Source: Planktothrix rubescens CCAP 1459/22
GTDB lineage: Bacteria; Cyanobacteriota; Cyanobacteriia; Cyanobacteriales; Microcoleaceae
Assembly (NCBI GenBank): GCA_904830895.1
Contig: LR882958.1
Location: forward strand, 1,172,001-1,236,000
Reading direction: 5' to 3'
Length of the DNA stretch: 64,000 bases
Part shown: piece by piece, positions 17,942-26,461 of the stretch
Layout of the letters: the number at the start of each line of letters is the position of its first letter
How positions within the stretch are numbered: the first letter of the stretch is position 1
Translations under genes and position numbers: made by a program
Notes under the pieces: generated by a model
The model's database searches: none
Seen by the model: only the letters and a program-made list of their open reading frames with translations
What the model was told of the DNA's origin: nothing

Positions 17942-18376
17942 ATGCAGTTAGTAAGTTGGCAACCTTTCCAAGAAATTGATTCTCTACAACGAGAAATGAA
18001 TCGTCTGTTTGATAGTTTGGCCTTTCCTTCGGAAAAACTGGCGATGTCCCTCTTTCCTCCGGCTGAACTCGAAGAAACCCCGGAAGCGATTATCCTGAAA
18101 CTAGAAGTTCCTGGGATGAATCCAGAGGATTTGGATGTCCAAGTCAGTCTTGATGGTGTTGCGATTACTGGAGAACGTAAATCAACCAACCATACGGAAG
18201 AAAAAGGCGTCAGTCGCAGTGAATTCCGTTATGGAAAATTCCGCCGAGTGATTCCGCTTCCTAATCGGATTCAAAACACTCAAGTTCAGGCTGAATATAA
18301 AAACGGGATTTTCAGCTTAACCTTGCCCAAAGCGGAAGCAGAAAAAAATAAAGTCGTTAAAATAACCGTTGGTTAG
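17942..18376 (+). CDS. Small heat shock protein (Hsp20/alpha-crystallin family)
   Basis: The 144-residue chaperone starts MQLVSWQPFQEIDSLQREMN, then an alpha-crystallin domain from about 47 (ETPEAIILKLEVPGMNPEDL) to the conserved EYKNGIFSLTLPK. It binds unfolding proteins and, in cyanobacteria, stabilises thylakoid membranes. ATG at 17942 is chosen because GAGG lies eight bases before it and the known family N-terminus begins this way; a TTG seven codons upstream is unlikely. Confidence 0.93.
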   Translation: MQLVSWQPFQEIDSLQREMNRLFDSLAFPSEKLAMSLFPPAELEETPEAIILKLEVPGMNPEDLDVQVSLDGVAITGERKSTNHTEEKGVSRSEFRYGKFRRVIPLPNRIQNTQVQAEYKNGIFSLTLPKAEAEKNKVVKITVG

Positions 18377-18489
18377 GGATTAGCAATTGTATCAACCTTT
18401 GCTCAAGGTAGGCTAAACAAAAATAGTATTGATTATAGTCAAATTTTTAGGAAATTTCGACTATAATTAAAAAAGAGGAAGGCGGATTT

Positions 18490-19833
18490 ATGACAATATT
18501 TCCGCTTTTCTTCTTATTGATTTTTATGTTAAAATTGAGGATAGTTGCTTTGAGTATTAACGAATCAGAATCTCAGCCTAATGATGAAAATGAGATAATT
18601 GAGGATGAATCTATGGAGAAAATACAGCCAAAAACCGTTGCTATTAATTCCATTATTAGTTATCTTTTGGTTGCAGTTTTGAGTGTAGTTTTAACCTTAA
18701 TCAGTCTCCAGATTTTTCCGCATTTTTTGATAACTTCTGCCCAAGCTGAACCTATCCTAACCCAAACTCAACCTCCAACAGTTACCGCCATTTCTAACCC
18801 AAATTCCTTCGGAAATTTTGTTTCGGTTGCGGTGAATAAAGTCGGGCCAGCCGTAGTTAGAATTGACACAGAACGCACGGTCTCTGCTAATATTTCCGAG
18901 CCTTTTTTTGATGACCCCTTTTTCCGCCGTTTCTTTGGGGAAGGAATGCCCCAAACTCCCCAAGAATATCAACAACGGGGACAAGGTTCGGGATTTATTA
19001 TTGATAGTAGTGGGATTATTTTAACTAATTCCCACGTTATTAAAGGAGTCGATAAAGTTACCGTTACCCTCAAAGATGGTCGTCAATTTCAAGGAGAAGT
19101 TAGAGGCAGTGATGACCCCTCAGATTTAGCCGTGATTAAAATTAATGGTAATAATTTACCCGTTGCTCCTTTAGGAAATTCTAGTGAAGTTCAAGTCGGA
19201 GATTGGGCGATTGCTGTAGGAAATCCTTTAGGATTAGATAATACCGTTACCCTGGGAATTGTTAGTACCTTAAATCGTCCCAGTTCTCAAGTTGGAATTC
19301 CTGATAAACGATTAGATTTTATTCAAACCGATGCCGCAATTAATCCAGGTAATTCTGGGGGGCCGTTATTAAATGCTCAGGGGGAAGTAATTGGAATTAA
19401 TACCGCAATTCGGGCCGATGGTCAAGGGATTGGTTTTGCTATTCCTATTGATGCGGCTAAAACCGTTGAAGCCGCTTTAGTTAGAGGAGAAAAAATTGCC
19501 CATCCCTATATTGGCATTCGCATGGCAACCTTAACGGCGGATACGGCAAAACAACTGAATAATGACCCTAATTCCTTACTGTTAATTCCTGAATTTAATG
19601 GGGTATTAGTGGTACAAATTATTCCCAAGAGTCCGGCGGGAAATGCGGGTTTACGCAGGGGTGATGTGATTACAGAAATTGATGGACAAGCTATTAGTAG
19701 CGCCGACCAATTGCAGCGTTTGGTGGAAAAAAGCAAAATTGGTCAACCCCTTAAAATCACTCTCCATCGCGGACAAAAAACTGAACAAATTTCTGTGCGT
19801 CCGAGTCAACTGGATGAAGCCGCTTTGCGTTAA
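18490..19833 (+). CDS. HtrA/Deg-family serine protease
   Basis: The protein (447 residues) has an N-terminal membrane or signal segment (IISYLLVAVLSVVLTLISLQ, about 55-75), a trypsin-like domain with catalytic His in TNSHVIKG, Asp in DPSDLAVIK and Ser in NPGNSGGPL, and one PDZ domain (GVLVVQIIPKSPAGNAGLRR). It degrades misfolded proteins outside the plasma membrane or in the thylakoid lumen. ATG 18490 has a strong AGGAAGG; an internal ATG at 18613 also has a site (GAGGAT) and would give 406 residues. Size and layout fit HtrA/HhoA/HhoB; the exact paralogue is unclear. Confidence 0.92.
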   Translation: MTIFPLFFLLIFMLKLRIVALSINESESQPNDENEIIEDESMEKIQPKTVAINSIISYLLVAVLSVVLTLISLQIFPHFLITSAQAEPILTQTQPPTVTAISNPNSFGNFVSVAVNKVGPAVVRIDTERTVSANISEPFFDDPFFRRFFGEGMPQTPQEYQQRGQGSGFIIDSSGIILTNSHVIKGVDKVTVTLKDGRQFQGEVRGSDDPSDLAVIKINGNNLPVAPLGNSSEVQVGDWAIAVGNPLGLDNTVTLGIVSTLNRPSSQVGIPDKRLDFIQTDAAINPGNSGGPLLNAQGEVIGINTAIRADGQGIGFAIPIDAAKTVEAALVRGEKIAHPYIGIRMATLTADTAKQLNNDPNSLLLIPEFNGVLVVQIIPKSPAGNAGLRRGDVITEIDGQAISSADQLQRLVEKSKIGQPLKITLHRGQKTEQISVRPSQLDEAALR

Positions 19834-19859
19834 GCGTTGTGGTTTTTCTCTAACAAAAA

Positions 19860-19901
19860 AAATGCACTCTTTCTGAATGAAGTTGAAGGAAGGGTGCATT
19901 T
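19860..19901 (+). terminator. Inverted repeat after htrA
   Basis: AAATGCAC (19860-19867) pairs with GTGCATTT (19894-19901) around a 26-base loop, just after the htrA stop. It may be the transcription end or an mRNA-stabilising hairpin. There is no long T-run. Confidence 0.4.
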
Positions 19902-20130
19902 ATCAGGAGAAAACTTTAAAATATTTTTTAATCAGAAAATCCAGTGTCCCTATTATAATCAATTTAGGGAATATTTGGCAACAAAGATATCTCATCGGAT
20001 AGATGTAAAAGCAAATATTGAGGTTATTAACAGAGACAAATCAAAAAATGTCTAATAATCATGTAAAATTAGCATAAGATAATTTGATATTAATTAGATT
20101 TAGCGCTACTCTTAAAAATAGTAGTGAAAT

Positions 20131-20213
20131 CGTTCATCTCTTGGTAGTCTTTGATTCTCGCATACCAAAATGACTGCTAAAAGACGGAAGTAGGGACTTC
20201 TCCCGAAGGAACG
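20131..20213 (+). promoter_or_regulatory. Glutamine riboswitch (glnA / downstream-peptide type)
   Basis: The leader folds as the cyanobacterial glutamine aptamer. P1 pairs CGTTC (20131-20135) with GAACG (20209-20213). A long stem pairs TTGGTAGTC (from 20141) with GACTGCTAA (20172-20180). The conserved core GACGGAAGTAGGGA leads to the GGGA/TCCC hairpin and then CGAAGGAACGCG. Just after it, CGCCTGT (20214-20220) can pair with the ribosome-site region ACAGGAGGCG (20238-20247), giving a plausible translational switch. A short peptide gene follows 42 bp later, exactly the arrangement named downstream-peptide. Confidence 0.9.
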
Positions 20214-20254
20214 CGCCTGTCTTCACTGCGAGTTGAAACAGGAGGCGAACAACC

Positions 20255-20434
20255 ATGACTTTAAGTAAAGAAAGTGTCCGCGAAACTTCTTCTTCGGATA
20301 TTCCGACTAGCGAAGCTTTCGATTTTGATTTGTGGGCGACAAAGGTGAGACGTCAGCTTGTGGCGGCATTAAATCACCAAATAGCTCCCGAACTTTCTCA
20401 GAACGATGCTCAAACAACCCCATCCGAATTATAA
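20255..20434 (+). CDS. 59-residue peptide controlled by the glutamine riboswitch
   Basis: The peptide starts MTLSKESVRETSSSDIPTSE and has a central amphipathic segment FDFDLWATKVRRQLVAALNH. A strong AGGAGG sits nine bases before the ATG. No domain is recognised. In other cyanobacteria, glutamine-riboswitch peptides include glutamine synthetase inactivating factors such as IF17; this one lacks obvious similarity to those, so a nitrogen-regulatory role is inferred from the riboswitch alone. The basic central helix could bind a protein partner. Confidence 0.82.
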   Translation: MTLSKESVRETSSSDIPTSEAFDFDLWATKVRRQLVAALNHQIAPELSQNDAQTTPSEL

Positions 20435-20598
20435 GGAATTAGGGTTCGAGGAAAACGGTTAATCTCAATTTATTGAGTTTTATACTATTTTTCTATTCGA
20501 TAATATTATTTGTAGGGGTGACTAATGAGTCGCCCTTACCTGTTTTAAAACTGTCTATGTTCCTATTTCCTGTTCCCTGTTCCCTGTTCCCTACTATA

Positions 20599-21465
20599 TC
20601 AAGTTAAAAATTGTTGTACTGTTTTCCAATATTCTTCGCCTCCAACCTGTCTAACATTATTATGACCCGCACTCGCCACAATTAAAAGCTGTTTCGGTTC
20701 TATGGCGGCGTTAAACAGGTCTTCACTCATGGTTTTGGGAATTAACTCATCTTCGGTTCCATGAGTCAATAATATAGGCATTTTCAATGCCGAAATTTTA
20801 GCAATAGAATCGAATTTTTGGGTTAAAATTAAATTAATTGGAAACATCCAATATTTCTTTTTATAATCGATCATTTCTTTAATATTAGTAAAGGAACTTT
20901 CAATAATCAATCCGGCAATTTCAGGATGTTTGCAGGCTAAATTAATTGCGATCGCTCCTCCTAATGAATGTCCAAATATATAAATATTATTAGGATTAAT
21001 TTGGCGTTCATTAACTAAATAATTCCAGGCAGTTTCCACATCTTCATAGACTATTTTTTCCGATGGAAAACGTTCTGTACTGCGTCCATAACCCCGATAT
21101 TCCACTAATAAAACCGATAAACCCATTTGATGAAATTGTTCAGCATATTCGATATTTGCCCCGATAGTATTGCGGTTTCCATGTAGATCAATAATTACTT
21201 TTTGATTAGGATTAGTTTCTGAAGGAATCCACCAACAATGTATCATTTCTATTTTTCCTGAAGGAGTAGGAATTTTTAACTCAATATCTTGATAGGATAA
21301 ACCCACATCATCCGGGGTCATAGAAATTAAACGAGAGGGGAAAAAAATAAATCGAGTTTGTCTTAAAAACAGGAATAGACAAGCACAGAAATAAGCGATC
21401 GCACCAACAGCTAAAAGAGTTAGTCCTCCTTGAAACAGAATTATTAAAATTGAATGTAACATCAT
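20599..21465 (-). CDS. Membrane-anchored alpha/beta hydrolase
   Basis: The 288-residue protein begins with one hydrophobic helix (LIILFQGGLTLLAVGAIAYF) and then an alpha/beta hydrolase domain with the nucleophile Ser in FGHSLGGA, Asp in THGTEDELIP and His in SAGHNN, plus the oxyanion region DLHGNRN. The layout matches the BEM46/YqkD-type serine hydrolases; substrate unknown. ATG at 21465 is chosen because GGGAGGGG lies five bases upstream, although longer in-frame starts exist to 21495. Confidence 0.85.
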   Translation of the reverse strand: MMLHSILIILFQGGLTLLAVGAIAYFCACLFLFLRQTRFIFFPSRLISMTPDDVGLSYQDIELKIPTPSGKIEMIHCWWIPSETNPNQKVIIDLHGNRNTIGANIEYAEQFHQMGLSVLLVEYRGYGRSTERFPSEKIVYEDVETAWNYLVNERQINPNNIYIFGHSLGGAIAINLACKHPEIAGLIIESSFTNIKEMIDYKKKYWMFPINLILTQKFDSIAKISALKMPILLTHGTEDELIPKTMSEDLFNAAIEPKQLLIVASAGHNNVRQVGGEEYWKTVQQFLT

Positions 21466-21495
21466 TTTAACCCCTCCCATTCTGAATAGAATCAC

Positions 21496-21960
21496 CTTTT
21501 TTAATCTTTTTTATCTCTTAAATAAGTTAAGTTAAAAAGAGAAAAAAGGTTTTTTGCACACAACCCTATTCTTTTCGGTGGAGATCAACCCATTTCCGCT
21601 TAATTTCGCAAGAATTTTGAACTACCCTAGAATATTAATAACGATTACTGCATAGAATAAAATTAGCGAACGGAAACCCATAAAATACAATTCCATAATC
21701 CTGATCTGATCGCAATGCGAGTGTCCTCACTCGCTAGTAATTCCTTATAATAAAATTAAATCAGCGAACGAGGACGTTCGCACTGCTATTTAATATGATA
21801 AAATTAAATCAGCGAACGAGGACGTTCGCACTGCTATTCAATAGGAAGTTAGGAGGGGTCAATTATTAATAACTCAATGGCAAAACAGTTCGACAATAAA
21901 AAGTAAAATGCGATCGCACTGATCACTAAAATTAATCGCCGTAATGGGTTTTTGTTCTAA
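21496..21960. other. Gene-free stretch with hairpin repeats
   Basis: This 465-bp stretch codes for nothing I can support. Its right half holds palindromic repeats annotated separately, including a related GAGTGTCCTCACTC palindrome near 21719-21732. The left part is plain AT-rich DNA upstream of the hydrolase gene. Confidence 0.5.
21750..21838. repeat. Two 41-bp tandem copies with hairpin
   Basis: The 41-bp unit at 21750-21790 is repeated at 21798-21838. Each has the hairpin CGAACG-AGGA-CGTTCG followed by CACTGCTATT. A relative, GCGAGGACGCTCGCACTGCT, occurs near 58.8 kb, so this is a dispersed palindromic family. Confidence 0.85.
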
Positions 21961-22197
21961 TTATAATGTAAAAACTTCCCCCTGATTATATTCTTGACGA
22001 GAGGCTTCAATATCAGCAATTAAAGTTTTATCTTGAAGGAGTTTGGCGGTTTCTATCCAGCTTTCTAATTCTTCCTGACTGATGAGAATGAAACTTTTAT
22101 TTTCCTGAACAATAACAACTCCTCCCGGTTCCGTACTGGCTTTTTCTAAAACTTCACTGAAGTTGTTTTTAGCATATTCTCCTGTAACGTGATACAT
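21961..22197 (-). CDS. Phd/YefM-family antitoxin, orphan
   Basis: The 78-residue protein MYHVTGEYAKNNFSEVLEKA shows the Phd/YefM DNA-binding fold followed by VVIVQENKSFILISQEELES and a short toxin-binding tail. A RelE/YoeB or Doc toxin would normally follow, but only non-coding repeat DNA lies downstream. It may act as an orphan repressor or be a relic. Confidence 0.85.
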   Translation of the reverse strand: MYHVTGEYAKNNFSEVLEKASTEPGGVVIVQENKSFILISQEELESWIETAKLLQDKTLIADIEASRQEYNQGEVFTL

Positions 22198-22262
22198 GGT
22201 TTAACCTCTTTGTTAAGTTCATAAATAACGGAAAGCGATATTTAACAATATTATGACATACT

Positions 22263-22478
22263 TCAATTCTGTTGCATAAAACCTGCTTCTTCCAAAACAA
22301 TGCTTAATGTTCCCATTATTTCGCATTCTTCAAAAAAAGCTTCTAATGCTTCTTGAACAGATTGTTTTGCTTCTTCCAGGGTTTCACCAAAACTAGAAAC
22401 ATCTAAATCAGGACAAAGGGCTACATAAAAATTACCTTCTTGAAATATTTCTAACCGAACTTCAATGTTTTTTAGCAT
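22263..22478 (-). CDS. HicB-like protein, orphan
   Basis: The 71-residue protein MLKNIEVRLEIFQEGNFYVA has the HicB-type sheet: ALCPDLDVSSFGETLEEAKQ then SVQEALEAFFEEC. No HicA neighbour is present. The ATG at 22478 gives a normal N-terminus; a GTG at 22493 would add five residues. It lies between an orphan Phd protein and the tandem NTPase genes. Confidence 0.8.
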   Translation of the reverse strand: MLKNIEVRLEIFQEGNFYVALCPDLDVSSFGETLEEAKQSVQEALEAFFEECEIMGTLSIVLEEAGFMQQN

Positions 22479-22504
22479 AATTTTCTGAATCACCTGCTAT
22501 TACA

Positions 22505-25072
22505 TTAAGTCAATAGGTTTAGTTTAACACTATTAATGACCCAACGGCGAAATAGTTCTACAATGATCCGCCAATGGTTATCAGTTTCTATAATAACATC
22601 ATGACGAGATAGAGTATCAAGGGCATTTTGTAGGGAATTAAAATCTAAATTTGTAACGGTTTTTAGGGTATTAAAATCGAGTCCGGTGGGGTGAGGTGCG
22701 ATCGCTTTTATAATCTGTTGTTGACCTGGAGAACCTTCCCCCGCTTGTTGCCAAACCCCGGTAAAATAATAGCGTCCATTCTGATAGAATTCGGGTTGAT
22801 TAATAATCCCATCAACATCAGCAATGGTAAACATAGGATCTCGTTTATTTCCCAGTTCAAAGACTTGATCATTATACCGACGAACTAATAGAAAACCGAT
22901 CAGTTGCACAAGATAGGGTTGTCCGGCGGTTAAATCATAGATATAATCAAGAGCATCGGGTTTATAATCGAGGGGGAAATCTTCACTGGGGTTAGCGAGA
23001 AGATAGCGACAGGTTGCCCGTTCTAAAAAGCTAACCCGGATAGGAATAATACTGGCAAAAAACGGGTTAAAATAGTCTTCGGTCATTTCTTCTAGGGTGT
23101 GAAGTCCGGCTAAAGCAAAGGCAATTTTAGGACTCATTTGCACCATTCCCCGCAATACGCCCATAAAGTCTTTGGGAATGCGATCGCTTTTAATTAATTC
23201 TTCGATTTGTTCAAATTCATCGAGGGCAATAATTAATCCAGTATCGCCTAATTGGGTTTCAATTTGTTTTAAATACCGTTCAAAGGTGCGATAGGGAAGA
23301 TTGATTAAGCTTTCATCATCGGGGGGTGGAATTTGCAGGGTGTCTGAGAGGGAATCTGCGATCGCCATGAATACTTCACCCACTCCTTGAATACTATTAC
23401 CAACCGTTAGTAAGTTGACATAAGCGAGTTTAACTTTTTGATCTAAACGGGTTGAAATATTCCGCAAAATTGATGTTTTTCCCATGCGTCGGTGTCCAAA
23501 AATAACTACAGATTGCAGTTGACGAGTTGAAACCCATAATTCCTCTAATTGTTTAATAATATCTTCCCGTCCGATAAATTGTTTACCGATAACTGGATCA
23601 CCAATAATATAAGGATTTATTACTTTTTTAGTTATGGAAATATTGCCAACTTCTTTTGTTATTCCTAATAAAGCAAATTGCCAATTTCGAGCAATACCAA
23701 CAATTAAGCCTCGTTCTACTTCTGGTAAAGTTTCGGATTGATCTAAAATCCATTTAATTTCTCCTAATGCGCGATTTAATGCTAAGGAACGAGTAGAACG
23801 AGAGGCACTATTTTTAATTAAATTAAAATTTTCAACAACCTGATATAATGCTTTGATAGCTGTCCAGGTTGGAGCGCGTAAATAGGGTTCTGGGGGAAGA
23901 TTTGGTAATTCTAAAGTTGCAATATAATTTATAGTTATAGATTGGTCAAAAATCGTTAAAATTTTGGCTAGAGTTAACATTTCCTGCCCATACAACACAG
24001 AAGACACAACTGCAAAGGCTTCCGTTGCTTTTTTATATTGTCGTCCATGCAAATACCAAAAACCCGCAGCAGCAGCATGAGCAGGAGTATCTGAAGGAGG
24101 TTGTGCTTTAAGTTTTGAATTTCGCCAAAATAAAAAGCCTTGAATCAGTTGAGACTTAAATTCTTCGTCAAGAGAAGCAGAAGCAAACTTAACTAATTTC
24201 CAATCAAACGGATTTTCTGCAAGCTGAGATACCTTAAAAATTAGATATTCTGGAGGCGTTTTTGCTAAAACATGATTGACCGCATTGACTACAGGAATAA
24301 ATTGATAACTATACCTCAATAATTCATTAGCATTTTCCAGTCCCAGTTGCCAATCTTGTGTTAACCAATTTGTTAACCGAGAAGCCAAAAAAGGTAAGGG
24401 CATCGGTGTGATTCGAGGAAACAACCAACTCCTATTTTGTAGTGAACCCAGATTAAATAGGGAACCGATGATCCAAACTTCAGTACGCAAAAACGCCACG
24501 CCAAACGCCGCCGCCACGCCCACCACGCCCGCGCCCACCACGCCCGCGCCCACGCCCACCACGACCACCACGCCCACGCCCACCACGCCCAACGCCACGA
24601 CGGACTCCACGCAGAACGCCACGCCAAACGCCACGCCCAACGCCACGCACAACGCCACGCCCAACGCCACGCCGGATGCCACGCCCAACGCCACGCCGGA
24701 CGCCACGCCAAACGCCACGCCCAACGCCACGCCGGACGCCACGCGGGACGCCACGCCGGACGCCACGCGGGACTCCATGCCAAACGCCACGCCAAACGCC
24801 ACGCCAAACGCCACGCCCCACCAATTAACTGAAAAGCCGAATTGCTCTAGGATGAAACAGATTAAAAGTGGAGTCAGGACAGTTAATAATAATCCTTGTA
24901 TCCTTAATGTTTTTTCTTCCTCAAAGGTTTCCAGATACCACCGGATTGCTTGAGGAAAGAAAAACACCCAATATAATAACCGTAGATAATCAAAAGGATT
25001 GAATAGGGATAAGGGACGATTTAATTTTGGGGCTAAATCTAAACGGGGAATCGGTTTTTGTGTTGAACTCAT
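22505..25072 (-). CDS. Membrane STAND-like ATPase with Gly-Val-Ala repeat array
   Basis: This 855-residue protein has an amphipathic start (FDYLRLLYWVFFFPQAIRWY), a transmembrane helix (LLLTVLTPLLICFILEQF), then a low-complexity array at residues about 86-194 of GVA/GVAF/GVAS/GVAL units ending in Val/Gly-rich sequence, and a helical region to about 500. The C-terminal half is an AAA/STAND-type ATPase: Walker A FGHRRMGKTS near 526, Walker B LIIALDEFEQ, and a winged-helix-like end with TGLDFNTLKTV. It overlaps the upstream ATPase gene by 4 bp (ATGA). Two coupled NTPases, one membrane-bound, suggest a sensing or defence complex; this is inference. Confidence 0.78.
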   Translation of the reverse strand: MSSTQKPIPRLDLAPKLNRPLSLFNPFDYLRLLYWVFFFPQAIRWYLETFEEEKTLRIQGLLLTVLTPLLICFILEQFGFSVNWWGVAFGVAFGVAFGMESRVASGVASRVASGVALGVAFGVASGVALGVASGVALGVALCVALGVAFGVAFCVESVVALGVVGVGVVVVVGVGAGVVGAGVVGVAAAFGVAFLRTEVWIIGSLFNLGSLQNRSWLFPRITPMPLPFLASRLTNWLTQDWQLGLENANELLRYSYQFIPVVNAVNHVLAKTPPEYLIFKVSQLAENPFDWKLVKFASASLDEEFKSQLIQGFLFWRNSKLKAQPPSDTPAHAAAAGFWYLHGRQYKKATEAFAVVSSVLYGQEMLTLAKILTIFDQSITINYIATLELPNLPPEPYLRAPTWTAIKALYQVVENFNLIKNSASRSTRSLALNRALGEIKWILDQSETLPEVERGLIVGIARNWQFALLGITKEVGNISITKKVINPYIIGDPVIGKQFIGREDIIKQLEELWVSTRQLQSVVIFGHRRMGKTSILRNISTRLDQKVKLAYVNLLTVGNSIQGVGEVFMAIADSLSDTLQIPPPDDESLINLPYRTFERYLKQIETQLGDTGLIIALDEFEQIEELIKSDRIPKDFMGVLRGMVQMSPKIAFALAGLHTLEEMTEDYFNPFFASIIPIRVSFLERATCRYLLANPSEDFPLDYKPDALDYIYDLTAGQPYLVQLIGFLLVRRYNDQVFELGNKRDPMFTIADVDGIINQPEFYQNGRYYFTGVWQQAGEGSPGQQQIIKAIAPHPTGLDFNTLKTVTNLDFNSLQNALDTLSRHDVIIETDNHWRIIVELFRRWVINSVKLNLLT
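24495..24815. repeat. In-frame 6/12-bp tandem repeat coding the Gly-Val-Ala array
   Basis: About 320 bp consist of imperfect repeats of CCACGCCAAACG or CCACGCCCAACG on the plus strand, far richer in C and G than the flanks. On the coding strand they read GVA-x-GVA units. Such arrays expand and shrink by slippage while keeping frame when units are 6 or 12 bp. Confidence 0.9.
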
Positions 25073-26178
25073 GGCAATTCCTCCAAGTAACGGTTAAAGG
25101 TTTGATAAGATAACGCCATTAATTTTTGGGGATGTCCTTGACTGTTATTAATTAATTCGATAATTTCATCTTCGGTAAAGGTGATGGTTTTATATTCTGG
25201 TTTCAACAAAGGAGAATTAAGACGACTTTTAATAAAATTACAGATGGTTTGTTCATCCCATCGGTTTAACTTGTATTCAATACAAATTCCCGTAAAGGGA
25301 GAAGTCATCCAAATATCTTGACTATCGGGAAATAGTTGATCTAAAGAGGTGCAAGCTCCAACAATCAAGCGTAAGGGTGCATTCATTCCTTCTGCTAACC
25401 CGCGCAATTGTCCCCGAATATTATTAGTAAAACCATCCCAGGTCATTTTTTCCACTTCATCGAGTATTAATAATAATCTATGATTTTGTAAATTTCGAGA
25501 GAAGCGATAACCTTTACAAAATTCAATTCCTACATGATCACACAAAGATTGATAAAAGTCATCCTCATCATGAATATCTTGTAAATTAAGATAAAACGGT
25601 TTACGGGGTTGGAATAATTGGGTTTGAGCTTGTCGGCTAATTTCTATTAATAGGGAAGATTTGCCGATTTGTCTTTCTCCAATTATTGCCACGCTGCTAC
25701 CACTATTGAGGGTTTCAAATATTCTTTTAATTTCCTGGGTTCTACCGAAAAATAGATGAGATTCATCAACACATCCATTTAAAGGTTGAAAGGGATTATT
25801 AATAAAACCAGGATTAGGTTGAATAACTGGCTTAAATATTGCGGTTTCAATAGTAATTTCAACAATAGGCAATTGTTCTTGATTTTCAGTAGTTTTATCA
25901 AATGTTTTTTCTAACAATAATTGACACAAACCATCAATTAACCAGCACTCACGCGGTTTATTTTCTTTTAAAAAATTATAGACTGTCTGGTGTGTAGGAG
26001 GAGGTTGTTGGATATCTGGTAGTTTTTGAAACCAATCATTTATAAATTGTTGCCTATTAAACCTTTCCTTATCTTCTTGTTTATACCTTTGATCAAATGC
26101 CTGACATAACTGCCCATACAGTTCAGGGGAGACTGTTATTGGGTGAGCGTTTTCCCTCTTGTTGTTGTCATTAGTCAT
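25069..26178 (-). CDS. AAA ATPase, upstream partner of the membrane NTPase
   Basis: The 369-residue protein has an N-terminal helical domain (1-95, TVSPELYGQLCQAFDQRYKQ) that looks like an effector-associated or HTH-type adaptor, a linker, then a Cdc6/STAND-like ATPase: Walker A IIGERQIGKSSLL near 166 and Walker B LLILDEVEK near 238. It has no membrane helix. Its stop overlaps the start of the 855-residue protein and supplies that gene with a GGAGGA ribosome site. An array of 11-bp repeats lies upstream of its start and may control the pair. Confidence 0.8.
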   Translation of the reverse strand: MTNDNNKRENAHPITVSPELYGQLCQAFDQRYKQEDKERFNRQQFINDWFQKLPDIQQPPPTHQTVYNFLKENKPRECWLIDGLCQLLLEKTFDKTTENQEQLPIVEITIETAIFKPVIQPNPGFINNPFQPLNGCVDESHLFFGRTQEIKRIFETLNSGSSVAIIGERQIGKSSLLIEISRQAQTQLFQPRKPFYLNLQDIHDEDDFYQSLCDHVGIEFCKGYRFSRNLQNHRLLLILDEVEKMTWDGFTNNIRGQLRGLAEGMNAPLRLIVGACTSLDQLFPDSQDIWMTSPFTGICIEYKLNRWDEQTICNFIKSRLNSPLLKPEYKTITFTEDEIIELINNSQGHPQKLMALSYQTFNRYLEELP

Positions 26179-26291
26179 CGGGTGGGTACATACGAGGTAA
26201 TATTTTCAGTCTGTCCTAATATATAACAAAATTCAATAATTTGTCAAGATTGATCAACCCGATTTCTATGGCATATTTTTATTGGATTTTT

Positions 26292-26364
26292 TTCTAATTG
26301 ACTTCTAATTGACTTCTAATTGACTAGAGTTAAAATTGACTTTTAATATTTTTTTCTAATTGAC
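26292..26364. repeat. 11-bp repeats TTCTAATTGAC upstream of the NTPase pair
   Basis: TTCTAATTGAC occurs three times head to tail at 26292-26302, 26303-26313 and 26314-26324, and again at 26354-26364, with a partial copy ending at 26340. The 11-bp spacing places copies on the same DNA face, as for operator sites. It lies 114 bp before the ATPase operon start and about 100 bp before the rightward gene at 26462. Confidence 0.75.
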
Positions 26365-26461
26365 CAATCTCGACTTTGAAGATGTTAACTTAATTGCAGT
26401 GAACCTCTACCCAGTCTTGTAAACCGGGTAAAGGCATCTAGTTAAATAATCTATCTCTATT

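Noticed and set aside
19837-20055. 72-codon plus-strand frame after htrA
   Set aside because: It overlaps the inverted repeat after htrA, has odd composition and no homology or ribosome site.
24373-24824. Minus-strand frames rich in Ala-Trp-Arg and Arg-Gly-Val over the same repeat
   Set aside because: They are the other two readings of the repeat on the coding strand, inside the 855-residue gene. No separate start signal is present.
24408-24953. Plus-strand frame of 181 codons rich in Asn-Ala-Thr-Pro across the Gly-Val-Ala repeat
   Set aside because: It is antisense to the repeat of a real ATPase gene; its low-complexity residues are a by-product of the 6/12-bp DNA repeat and it has no ribosome site.
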